This document shows positions 32,971 to 40,531 of a DNA stretch of 40,531 bases, one piece after another. The DNA comes from Akkermansiaceae bacterium (GTDB lineage: Bacteria; Verrucomicrobiota; Verrucomicrobiia; Verrucomicrobiales; Akkermansiaceae), in contig CAIKDP010000146.1 of assembly GCA_903826205.1 (NCBI GenBank), forward strand, positions 1 to 40,531. Direction: 5' to 3'. How positions within the stretch are numbered: the first letter of the stretch is position 1; each line of letters starts with the position of its first letter. Below the pieces are notes generated by a model. It saw only the letters and a program-made list of their open reading frames with translations, made no database searches and was not told the DNA's origin. A program made the translations under genes and the position numbers.

Positions 32971-33940
32971 CGAGTTTGAGGGTGAGGGTGAGGGGTTTGT
33001 CCGCGCGGAGGGCTTCGATTTCGAGCGCATCGCCCTCCGCCATTTCCTTGAGCAGACCTTGGAATTGTTCGCGGGTTTTCAGCTCGGTGCCATTGAGCTT
33101 GAGCAGCACATCGCCCTCCTTGATGTCGGCTTTTTCAGCCGGGGTGTCCTTGCCGACTTTGGTCACCGTCAGGCCGCCTTCCTTGCGGGCTTCGGTGGCC
33201 AGCCCGAGGAAGCCCTTGCCCTTTTCCGGCTTTTTGACAAACGGCCCTTCGCCGATGAATTCGGCTTTCAGCAAGCCGTCCCAATGCTTGAGAAAGACCT
33301 GGATGGGGACGTGCATGTTCATGGGCAGGTTCGTGCCCACCCGTGAGTGGATCCCGATCAATTGCCCTTGCAGGTTGAACAAGGGCCCGCCGGAGTCGCC
33401 ACCGATGAGCGTGCAGTCGGATTGATAGGTGCTGTCCGTCATGCGCACCAAGCGTCCCAAGCGCACCACCGAGCCGCGCTCCTTGTCGAAACCGCCGGAA
33501 TGCCCGAGTGAAAACACCCAGTCGCCCAGGCGGGTTGAATCATTGCGGTCGATCTCGGCAAAGGGAAATTTTTCCTTGTCCGTGATTTTGACCATGGCGG
33601 CATCGGTGTCGGCGACGACGCCGAGGGACAGCGCCTTGAACTTGCGTCCATCCTCGAGCACGACCGTGAGATCCTTGTTGACGCCGCCGGAAACATGCGA
33701 GGCGGTGAGGACCAAGCCGTCTTCGGAGACCAGCACGCCGCTGCCGCTGCCTTGGGCCAATTCGATGCAAACCGTGGCATTGCGGGCCTTGCCCAGCGCG
33801 CTGGTTAGAGCGTTCTGAATGGTTTCCAGGTCTTTGCGGTTTTCGGGGGCTTTCTTGTCATTGACATAGGGCCGGGCCGCTTCGGCGGGGGCACTCCATG
33901 GCGACATGGCTGTTAACAAACAGGCGAGCAGGTGTTTCAT
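32960..33940 (-). CDS. Secreted trypsin-like serine protease with PDZ domain (HtrA-like)
   Basis: 326 residues from the ATG at 33940. Signal peptide MKHLLACLLTAMSPWSAPAEA is followed by a protease domain with an intact triad: H82 in LTASHV, D113 in DTDAAMVKI and S183 in GGDSGGPL. A C-terminal PDZ domain (about 245-325, KADIKEGDVLLKLNGTEL) would bind hydrophobic C-termini. This is the order of HtrA/DegP enzymes, with one PDZ. It should act in the periplasm in protein quality control. Its stop overlaps the GTG start of the dead relative, so the two are made together. Confidence 0.88.
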   Translation of the reverse strand: MKHLLACLLTAMSPWSAPAEAARPYVNDKKAPENRKDLETIQNALTSALGKARNATVCIELAQGSGSGVLVSEDGLVLTASHVSGGVNKDLTVVLEDGRKFKALSLGVVADTDAAMVKITDKEKFPFAEIDRNDSTRLGDWVFSLGHSGGFDKERGSVVRLGRLVRMTDSTYQSDCTLIGGDSGGPLFNLQGQLIGIHSRVGTNLPMNMHVPIQVFLKHWDGLLKAEFIGEGPFVKKPEKGKGFLGLATEARKEGGLTVTKVGKDTPAEKADIKEGDVLLKLNGTELKTREQFQGLLKEMAEGDALEIEALRADKPLTLTLKLGAR

Positions 33941-34019
33941 CACGTGGGAAGAGCGACACCCTAGACCGATCCTGTCTTGTCTGCAACCCCGGACGTTTGG
34001 CCATGCAGGCCGTCCGCAC

Positions 34020-35060
34020 TCAATTGCGCCGCCAGGTCTCCGTAATTTGGGCACGCTGAGCCGGTGGCGGCAGGTCGGCCCGCGAAAAGCCAATCACCGC
34101 GCCCACGCCCGCCGCATGGTCGCCGTCAAGACGCGGTTCCACCACCAACTCAGGAAAGCGATAGGTGGCGCGCCAGCGCAGCCATGCGCCGATGCCCAGT
34201 GCCAGGGCGAGCGTGCCTGCCAGCAGCAGGCAAGGGAGGGCGAGAGGTTCCGCGACGGGGCGCAGCTCGGTCCATTTGTCGGCCAGAGACACGGGCTTTT
34301 TGACTGGTTTGGATGGTCGCATCTGGCCCGTTGCCAGGGCTTCATCCGCGGTGCCGCCTCCGATCAGGCGTTCCATCCAGTAGCTGCGGATCGCCAGCTG
34401 GACACTGAAGGCTTCCAATTGGTCCTGTGGGTTGGACTTTTCCATCGCTTGCATGACGGCACTTTGGAGTGTCTGGCGTTGCAGCGCCGCCGGCACCCGT
34501 TCTGTTAGCGTCGGGCTCAGGTGCAGCATGGCCTGTTGGGGTGCGCCCAGATAGTAATAAACCACCATGGCCGGTCGGCCTTGCGTGAAGAAGCGCTCGA
34601 CCAATTCCTCCTCGCGCACTTCCCCTGGAATTTCCTGATCCTTGTTGAAAATATAGATGTAGAGATCGATCGCGGAATCGCTCGCGTGACCCTGCAAAAA
34701 CTTGAGCCGCTCGCGCGTGCTCCGTTGGTCTAACAACTTTTGCGGGTCGATCAGATAATTCTCCGGACGGGCACCAAAGTAGGCCGCTAGAAATTTTTCA
34801 GGAATGGCCACCGCAGGGGCCGGGTTTTCGGTCAGTTCGCCTGCGGCGGGCTTGATCTCCTCGAGCGGGGTGGGGATGTCCGCCTGCTGCGGGTCGGTCT
34901 CCGCGTCGTCGGTTAGAATCCGCGCCCCGGGCAGCCAGCCGTTTTTTTCCTGGGTTTTGCGGGCGGATTCCTCCCATGCCGGCAGTGGCGCCTCAGTGCG
35001 TGCCGACGCGATCGAGCCAAAGATCCATACCGCGAGGCCGATGCCTGTCAGACATTTCAT
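34020..35060 (-). CDS. Signal-peptide membrane protein with TPM-like domain
   Basis: 346 residues from the ATG at 35060, beginning with a signal peptide (MKCLTGIGLAVWIFGSIASA). The central part, from PEKFLAAYFGARPENYLIDP through AIDLYIYIFNKDQ and PAMVVYYYLGAPQQAMLHLSPTL, resembles the TPM (YgcG-like) fold. A single C-terminal membrane helix (LALPCLLLAGTLALALGIGAWL) anchors it, with a short basic tail. Function is unknown; TPM proteins are linked to membrane or photosystem maintenance. The start overlaps the stop of the zinc-ribbon gene by 4 bp. The assignment rests on pattern, not alignment. Confidence 0.55.
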   Translation of the reverse strand: MKCLTGIGLAVWIFGSIASARTEAPLPAWEESARKTQEKNGWLPGARILTDDAETDPQQADIPTPLEEIKPAAGELTENPAPAVAIPEKFLAAYFGARPENYLIDPQKLLDQRSTRERLKFLQGHASDSAIDLYIYIFNKDQEIPGEVREEELVERFFTQGRPAMVVYYYLGAPQQAMLHLSPTLTERVPAALQRQTLQSAVMQAMEKSNPQDQLEAFSVQLAIRSYWMERLIGGGTADEALATGQMRPSKPVKKPVSLADKWTELRPVAEPLALPCLLLAGTLALALGIGAWLRWRATYRFPELVVEPRLDGDHAAGVGAVIGFSRADLPPPAQRAQITETWRRN

Positions 35061-35722
35061 GGGGGAGGTTCGGCGGAGGGTGGGGGGCAGGCGACGGGAT
35101 GCATGCCGCCATCCGGTGGATGGGGCGTACGGCCGCCGTGGGTGGGTGGCTGCAACTTGCGTTGAAAGCTGGCAGGACGGCGTCTGGCCTGGCGGCTGCG
35201 CTTGCGCAACACGCAGGCGAATTGCTCGAGGGCCTTGATCATGCCATCCGCATAGCGGCCTTCCAGCCAGTGGGAATGGGCCCGCCAGAGGCAATCGAAG
35301 GTATCCGTCTCGGTCAGATAGGGATCGAGCAAGTAGCCGTAAGTCACGCCCGCCATCTTGGTGGCGGGGTCAAGGGTGATGAGAATGCCTGCCGCGTTGG
35401 ATTGTTCGGGTGGCAGTTCTGCGAAGGTCGCCCGGTTCAACAGCCAAAAGCCAAACTGCCGCAATTCCGCCGCCCCATCGAAGGCGCCGGTATAGATCGC
35501 GACAAACAATTGCGGAAAGCGCCGGCTGAGGCGTTCCATCGCCGCTTCCACCCGCTCGCGCTCCCCGCGCCGCAGCAAGCCCGCCGCGTCCGCCAGACAG
35601 CGCAGGTTGAGCTCCACTCCGCCAAAGTGTGCCTCCGCGTCCGCCAGCGTGAACCCACAATGCGGGCACGCGTCCGCCGCACGGTGGATCTTTTGCACGC
35701 AACGAGGACATTTCATTTCCAT
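35057..35722 (-). CDS. Zinc-ribbon protein with TPM-like domain
   Basis: 221 residues from the ATG at 35722; the ATG at 35716 is equally likely. An N-terminal zinc ribbon (CPRCVQKIHRAADACPHC, two CxxC knuckles) is followed by a domain with FPQLFVAIYTGAFDG, NAAGILITLDPATKMAGVTYGYLLDPYL and a helical part, fitting a TPM-like fold. The tail is rich in Arg and Pro. There is no signal peptide, so it is probably cytoplasmic. It is translationally coupled to the membrane TPM-like gene and sits 51 bp after the regulator gene. The exact role is unknown. Confidence 0.55.
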   Translation of the reverse strand: MEMKCPRCVQKIHRAADACPHCGFTLADAEAHFGGVELNLRCLADAAGLLRRGERERVEAAMERLSRRFPQLFVAIYTGAFDGAAELRQFGFWLLNRATFAELPPEQSNAAGILITLDPATKMAGVTYGYLLDPYLTETDTFDCLWRAHSHWLEGRYADGMIKALEQFACVLRKRSRQARRRPASFQRKLQPPTHGGRTPHPPDGGMHPVACPPPSAEPPP

Positions 35723-35773
35723 TTGGGGCAGCACCACCCTGCGGCTCTGGCCGTAGTTCGTCAAAGCGAAAAT

Positions 35774-36868
35774 TCAGGATGGGTGAATTGCTTTGCCGCT
35801 GCGGGCGGATCCGATGCTGCCACCGGCGACGAATTCCGGCGGGTAGTTGAGCGTGCGGCGGTCGGCCCGACCGAGTTTCACGGCGGCGACCCAGCGCACG
35901 ACGCGGCGGATGATGGGCAAGCTATCCCAACGGATGTGAGCGACCGTGGGCTGGCTCCACAAAAACGAGGCATCGTAATCGCTGGATACCAGTGACACCT
36001 GCTCCGGCACGAGAATGTGGCGGCGGGCCAGAAAGCCCATGGCGGCAATGACCCGCGGGGTTTCGTCGATGATGAGCGCGGTGGGCGGCGTGTGGCTGAA
36101 GAGCGACTCTAACAAGGATGCGTAGCCATCCGGCGTTTCCTCCCAATCCGGTAGATGATAGTCACCGGTTTTGATGCCGTGGGCGCTGAGCTCATCCAGA
36201 AAGGCCTGCTCGACGTTGCCGGGGCTCGGCTTGCGCCGCGCGCGGCGGACAATGAGCACAATCCGCCGATGCCCCAATTCCAGCAAACGGCGCGTGGCGA
36301 CGCGAAAAGCCGGTGCCATGTCCGGTCCGGTGCGGGCCAGTTGCAATCCCTCCGTGCGACCAAACAAGGCCATGCACGGCACGGCTTGTGCGGCAAACCA
36401 TTCCAGCAGGTCGCGCGAACCCGAGACCACAATCCAGGCATCGGCCGGGTTGTCACCGATATGGCGCGTGATACGCCCGATATCAAAGTCCATCTGCCCC
36501 TGCGTTTGCTTGGCAAAGAACACTTGGTGGCCCGCCGCCTCAAGGTCGTGCTCGATCTGATACAACACCTGCGAGGTTTTAGGTTGCTCATCCAGCGGCG
36601 CATCAAACAACAGGATGCCCACCCGCAGCGCCCCCCGCGCCGCGCCCTGCGGCTGGATCGTGCGGCTGCAACCGCGCCCACGCGACTCTAACAATCCCTC
36701 CGCTTCCAGCTGCCGCAGCGCCACCTGCAACGTCGCCGGCGAAACATCCAACTCCGCCGCCAAGCGCGCCACTCCGGGCAGCACCCCGCTCCAGCGCCCC
36801 GCCAGCAAGCCCGCCCGCAGGTGTGCGGCAACCTGTTCGGCAACGGAAAGACGACGCAACGGATGCAT
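35774..36868 (-). CDS. GntR-type winged-helix regulator with LacI-type ligand-binding domain
   Basis: 364 residues from the ATG at 36868. The N-terminal 70 residues form a GntR-like winged helix (LAAELDVSPATLQVALRQLEAEGLLESRGRG). From about 80 a periplasmic-binding-protein-fold sensor follows (LRVGILLFDAP, DAWIVVSG, ELGHRRIVLIVR, PTALIIDETPRVIAAMGFLARR, EQVSLVSSDYDASF). Such hybrids are common in Verrucomicrobiota and usually sense sugars. It heads a possible minus-strand operon of five genes and is divergent from the large surface protein gene, either of which may be its target. A long upstream extension of the frame is not used. Confidence 0.85.
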   Translation of the reverse strand: MHPLRRLSVAEQVAAHLRAGLLAGRWSGVLPGVARLAAELDVSPATLQVALRQLEAEGLLESRGRGCSRTIQPQGAARGALRVGILLFDAPLDEQPKTSQVLYQIEHDLEAAGHQVFFAKQTQGQMDFDIGRITRHIGDNPADAWIVVSGSRDLLEWFAAQAVPCMALFGRTEGLQLARTGPDMAPAFRVATRRLLELGHRRIVLIVRRARRKPSPGNVEQAFLDELSAHGIKTGDYHLPDWEETPDGYASLLESLFSHTPPTALIIDETPRVIAAMGFLARRHILVPEQVSLVSSDYDASFLWSQPTVAHIRWDSLPIIRRVVRWVAAVKLGRADRRTLNYPPEFVAGGSIGSARSGKAIHPS

Positions 36869-36881
36869 GGCAAGACCATGC
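36865..36881. promoter_or_regulatory. Operator-like inverted repeat at the regulator start
   Basis: GCATGG and CCATGC, separated by 5 bp, form a perfect inverted repeat over the start codon of the regulator gene. A second small symmetry, AAAAT/ATTTT around TCGGG, lies just upstream near 36906-36920. Either could be a site for autoregulation, but 6-bp arms may also occur by chance. Confidence 0.25.
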
Positions 36882-37069
36882 CACCTTTTGACATGGTTGC
36901 CAGAAAAAATTCGGGATTTTGTCCTCGCTACCCTCCGCGAATTTGCGACTTTGCCGGTCTCTTCGTCCGCCCGGGCGGATGCCTTTCTAACAAAAAAAGG
37001 CCGAATCCGCCGCCGCTGTTCCAACCTAACAGCCGTTCCAGACCTGCCGATCCAACCCATCCAATCCAA

Positions 37070-40000
37070 ATGCATAAATCCATCCAAACCCTCGCCGAGT
37101 CCCTCGGCTCGCGCCTCCACCACGCCTCCCGCGCCATCCAGCCCGTTGCCTGCGCCTTGACCTTGGGCGCGGCGTTGCTGGTTGGATCCGCTCATGCGGG
37201 AACCACCACAAGGGATATCAATTTTAGCAATTTGGATCTCAGTTGGTATACAAAAAGTATTCAGATAGGCAAGGGTGTTCTGCCTGCTGGATCCATTCTC
37301 AAGTCGGTCTCCATAAACGCCAATTTGGTCAGCGGAGATGCTTACACTGACGAAATATGCCTTTGGATATCCAAAAGCAGCTCCGACAAAGGCATTTTAC
37401 GAATTGTAGATGCCTGGGACGGCTATGCTCCCGATGCTGACACATCGTTGAATTGGCCTGGTGCAGGAATTGGCAATCCGATAATTTCAACCCAATCGGC
37501 CATACCGGCGGGTATCGACCTCCACGACTATGCAGTATTTCTCGCCGATGCTTATCCGGGCATCTGGTCAGGAACGATCACGCTTGAGTATGACGTTGCC
37601 GGCGGCCCTCCCCCCCCGACCATCACCGGTGCGGCTACGGCGGCACCCTTCACGGCGGTTTACGGAAGCGCTTCGGCGGCCCAGACCTTTGGCATTTCAG
37701 GAGCCAACCTGACGGCCAACATCACCGCCACGGCTCCGCTTGGCTTTGAAGTATCCGCCAATGGTTCAAGCTATGCTTCCACCGCCACCTTCACCCCGAG
37801 TGGCGGCAGCGCGAGCGGCACGTTGCATATTCGCCTCGCCGCCACGGCCGCAGTCGGCTCCTACAATTCGCAAAATATCGTGTTGTCCAGTTCGGGCACC
37901 ACAGATGTCAACATCACCACCTCTGCGAGCGGGAATATAGTCAGCAAAGTGACGACCACCATTAATACGCCACCCACCGCCAGTGCCATCACCGTCGGCG
38001 ATACGCTGGTCAGTTCCATCTTGAGCGGCGGATCGGCGACTCCGTCGGGAGGTAGTTTCGCTTGGACCACACCGGCCACAGCACCTCCTGCCGGCACGAC
38101 CAGTTATGAGGTGACCTACACGCCAACCGACACGGACCATTACACCACCGCCGCCACCACCGTGAGTGTGAAGGTTGGCAAGGTGAACACCACCGCGCTG
38201 GTCTCCTCGGCCAACCCGGCTGACTCTGGCAGCAGCGTGGTCTTTACCGCAACGGTTCAAACCACTGCGCCGGCGGCTCCTTCGAGCGTGACGCTCTACA
38301 CAAATAATTTCGATAATTACACCACAACCGGTGTAAACAATGGCTATCCTTCAGGCGATCTTAGAGGCGTGGCGGCTGGGTGGTCCACCACCCCGCTTTA
38401 TCCAGGATACGAGAATATTTGCTTTCAAGTTCTGAACCTTGGCACTGCTCCTGTCAACGGAACCAAAGTGGTGTATTTTACGGGGAGCTACGGCGAGAAT
38501 TGGAATCTCGATAGCCTGATATTGAGCTTGACCGACAACTCACTCGGCACGCCGGGCGGAGGAACATTCGTGAGCGGCGCCTACACAGTGACTGTGGACA
38601 ATGTTAATATGGGGGGGCACGATAGCCCTTGGTGGGCATCTCCAATCAAAGTTAGCCTGGTGGATTTAACTGATGGAACAATGATTGCTCCAGACGGGGC
38701 AAGCCTCGCCAACACGGGATATGTATCCCCAACTGGCAGTCAAATTGGCGCTCACAACACTTTGACTTTCAGTTTCACGGAAACCGGGCCGCATGTGGGG
38801 CACGGAATTGGCGTCCGATTCGACTCGCAAGACTGGTCGGCATTTGACAATCTGGTGGTGACGGGCCCTGGCACAGGATCCGGCTCTGGCGGCCCGATCA
38901 CCGCTACCGACGCGGGCGGCAACTGCGCCTTCTCGGTGGATGGCACGGTGGTGGCCATCAACGCCGTCACCAACGGCGTGGCCACCTTCACCAGCAGTAC
39001 TCTCGCGGCAGGTGACCACACTATTCTGGCCTCCTATCTCGGTGATGCCACTTATGCTGCCAGCTCGGCCAACCTCACCCAGGCCATCAACGGGATCAGC
39101 ACAGTCACCACCACCTCCCTGGCCACCTCCGGCTCTCCATCGACCTACGGCGGTTCCGTGACTCTAACGGCAACAGTGACACCAACGCCCACGGGAGGTA
39201 CGGTGCAATTCTATGATAATGGCAATCCGCTGGGCAGTCCGGTGGTCGTGAGCGACGGTAAGGCTCCTTATGTATCCAGCTCACTAACGGTTGGCAGCCA
39301 CCCGATCACCGCCACCTACAGCGGCACCACCGGATACGCCGGCAGCACGGCCAGTTCCATGAGCCAGAGCGTCAGCAAGGCGGATCAGACGATCACTTTC
39401 GGCGCGCTAACAGCCAAGACATACGGCGCAGCAGCATTTTCTCTAACAGCATCGGCCAGTTCGCCTTTGGCTGTCAGTTATGCCAGTTCGGACACCTCGG
39501 TGGCTACGGTGTCGGGCAGCACCGTGACCATCAAGAAGGCGGGCATCACCACCATCACCGCCAGCCAGTCGGGCGACGATAACTACAACATGGCCACCCC
39601 GGTGGAGCAGGTGCTAACGGTGGCCAAGGCGACACCGAAGTATAAGGCAGCGGTTGGGGCAGGGGAGATGGTTACGGTGAATTTCACCGGTGGCGGTGCG
39701 ATTCCCGCATCGCCAATGAGCGGCCCCGGCGGGTCCAGCGCTGTCTGGAATGACGACAATACAACGGGTGACTGGAACGCTCCTTCCAAATCCGAATTAG
39801 TGAACACCGCTGGAGTCACCAGGAATGTTGGCTACAGCTTTAGACTTCAGGGGGGGGATCACTGGGGAGCTGGCCTTCCGATGCTTGATGGTGCCGTCCG
39901 GACGGGAGGTGAGTCGGACTGGAGTGACTGCGAAATCACCGGCCTCACCCCCGGCAAAACGTACGACCTTTACCTTGCCAGCTATTACCACAATGAGAAT

Positions 40001-40531
40001 GGCGGCAATACTACATTCACAATGACCAATACGGCGAGTAACGGGCAGAGCAAGAATGTGATTAACGGCGGGTATAACACAAATTCTTCAGCATGGACAG
40101 AGGGGCAGAACTATGCCGTCTTCAAAGACATCTCCCCCGACGCAAACTCAAAAATCCTATTTCAAGTCACCACCTCCAATGGCAAGGGAATGTTGTGCGG
40201 CTTCCAGTTGGTATCCGCGGGCGTTGCCACGCCATCGGCCACGGACATCACCTACGGTCAAACGCTTGGTGACTCGGTCTTGAGCGGCACGTTCGTCGAC
40301 CAAACAACAGGTGCGACGGTGAGCGGCGGCATGGCCTTCAGAAGTCCCTCCACCGTGCCGCCTGCCGGGATAGCACCCTACAGTGTGACCTTCACGCCAT
40401 CAGGCGCGGATGCCGACAACTACACCAATGGCGCCACCGATGTGAGCGTGACAGTGAATAAGCGTGCGGTAGCCTTGACGGGCACGCGGAATTACGACGG
40501 CACGGCGAGTGCGGCGGCCGCGGTCCTCACG
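37070..40531 (+). CDS. Large secreted Ig-like / MBG-repeat surface protein, 3' end outside the window
   Basis: The frame is open from the ATG at 37070 to the last base, 1154 codons without a stop. A long signal peptide (IQPVACALTLGAALLVGSAHA) is followed by a unique N-terminal domain to about residue 178. Then come Ig-like and MBG-type repeats (ITYGQTL-type starts, YTPTDTDHYTTA and TPSGADADNYTNG ends). Two modules interrupt the repeat pattern, at about residues 409-604 and 857-1051; both have lower GC and different codon use. The protein is probably an adhesin or matrix protein. Exosortase sorting is possible but the C-terminus is not visible. It is divergent from the GntR/LacI-like regulator gene, with 201 bp between the starts. 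Confidence 0.85.
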   Translation, partial: MHKSIQTLAESLGSRLHHASRAIQPVACALTLGAALLVGSAHAGTTTRDINFSNLDLSWYTKSIQIGKGVLPAGSILKSVSINANLVSGDAYTDEICLWISKSSSDKGILRIVDAWDGYAPDADTSLNWPGAGIGNPIISTQSAIPAGIDLHDYAVFLADAYPGIWSGTITLEYDVAGGPPPPTITGAATAAPFTAVYGSASAAQTFGISGANLTANITATAPLGFEVSANGSSYASTATFTPSGGSASGTLHIRLAATAAVGSYNSQNIVLSSSGTTDVNITTSASGNIVSKVTTTINTPPTASAITVGDTLVSSILSGGSATPSGGSFAWTTPATAPPAGTTSYEVTYTPTDTDHYTTAATTVSVKVGKVNTTALVSSANPADSGSSVVFTATVQTTAPAAPSSVTLYTNNFDNYTTTGVNNGYPSGDLRGVAAGWSTTPLYPGYENICFQVLNLGTAPVNGTKVVYFTGSYGENWNLDSLILSLTDNSLGTPGGGTFVSGAYTVTVDNVNMGGHDSPWWASPIKVSLVDLTDGTMIAPDGASLANTGYVSPTGSQIGAHNTLTFSFTETGPHVGHGIGVRFDSQDWSAFDNLVVTGPGTGSGSGGPITATDAGGNCAFSVDGTVVAINAVTNGVATFTSSTLAAGDHTILASYLGDATYAASSANLTQAINGISTVTTTSLATSGSPSTYGGSVTLTATVTPTPTGGTVQFYDNGNPLGSPVVVSDGKAPYVSSSLTVGSHPITATYSGTTGYAGSTASSMSQSVSKADQTITFGALTAKTYGAAAFSLTASASSPLAVSYASSDTSVATVSGSTVTIKKAGITTITASQSGDDNYNMATPVEQVLTVAKATPKYKAAVGAGEMVTVNFTGGGAIPASPMSGPGGSSAVWNDDNTTGDWNAPSKSELVNTAGVTRNVGYSFRLQGGDHWGAGLPMLDGAVRTGGESDWSDCEITGLTPGKTYDLYLASYYHNENGGNTTFTMTNTASNGQSKNVINGGYNTNSSAWTEGQNYAVFKDISPDANSKILFQVTTSNGKGMLCGFQLVSAGVATPSATDITYGQTLGDSVLSGTFVDQTTGATVSGGMAFRSPSTVPPAGIAPYSVTFTPSGADADNYTNGATDVSVTVNKRAVALTGTRNYDGTASAAAAVLT
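38295..38880 (+). other. Inserted module 1 inside the Ig-like repeat array
   Basis: About 195 residues from LYTNNFDNYTTTG to SAFDNLVVTGPG. They split one Ig-like repeat whose halves are recognisable as SSANPADSGSSVVFTATVQT before and FSVDGTVVAINAVTNGVATF after. The module has the look of jelly-roll domains found in PEP-CTERM proteins. Confidence 0.55.
39638..40221 (+). other. Inserted module 2 inside the MBG repeat array
   Basis: About 195 residues from KYKAAVGAGEMVTVNF to GFQLVSAG, lying between VAKATP and ATPSATDITYGQ. In the other MBG-type repeat those two segments correspond to a continuous linker. Base composition is more AT-rich than the flanking repeats. Confidence 0.55.

Noticed and set aside
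36869-37195. N-terminal extension of the GntR/LacI-like regulator
   Set aside because: It covers the divergent control region and the start of the surface protein gene, and the winged helix begins at the ATG at 36868.

Overview
The window looks like a chromosomal segment of a Verrucomicrobiota bacterium. This is an inference from gene content, not from any marker search: an exosortase with its EpsI partner, a large Ig-like/MBG-repeat surface protein, a winged-helix GntR-type head fused to a LacI-type sensor, fairly high GC and start codons that mostly lack a clear Shine-Dalgarno sequence. No rRNA, tRNA or CRISPR array was seen. | Region 1 (about 1-21350, all on the + strand) is an exopolysaccharide / glycan island. 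It holds glycosyltransferases of several folds (GT2, GT4-type GT-B, a GT11 fucosyltransferase, a STELLO/DUF288 protein, two membrane GT-C candidates), four methyltransferase-like genes (one DUF268), a GtrB-GtrA polyprenyl-phosphate-sugar pair and an FAD oxidoreductase. Several genes overlap by about 4 bp. The stretches at about 1-5 kb and 14.4-18.8 kb are visibly more AT-rich than the rest, so the island is a mosaic. Spacers carry several dispersed repeat types. One glycosyltransferase has a run of 12 G inside its coding frame. | Region 2 (21479-23054) is a complete 1576-bp insertion sequence with terminal inverted repeats, five copies of a transposase-site-like motif and a perfect 16-bp flanking duplication. 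It sits just upstream of the priming sugar-phosphate transferase. | Region 3 (23140-28500) contains the priming transferase, an O-antigen-ligase-type membrane protein with a TPR-like tail and, converging on it, an exosortase-EpsI operon. Together these suggest that glycan assembly is tied to PEP-CTERM-type protein sorting. | Region 4 (28604-31971) is housekeeping: prs, rplY with a near-consensus promoter and a terminator, trmD and purU. | Region 5 (31981-36868, - strand) is a possible five-gene operon: a GntR/LacI-like regulator, two TPM-like proteins (one with a zinc ribbon), an intact trypsin-like PDZ protease and a catalytically dead relative in which the PDZ domain lies inside the protease fold. 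| Region 6 (37070 to the end, + strand) is the first 1154 codons of a secreted Ig-like/MBG-repeat protein that runs off the window. Two foreign-looking modules are spliced into its repeat array. | No flippase or ABC exporter for the polysaccharide lies in the window, so the locus probably continues to the left or elsewhere.
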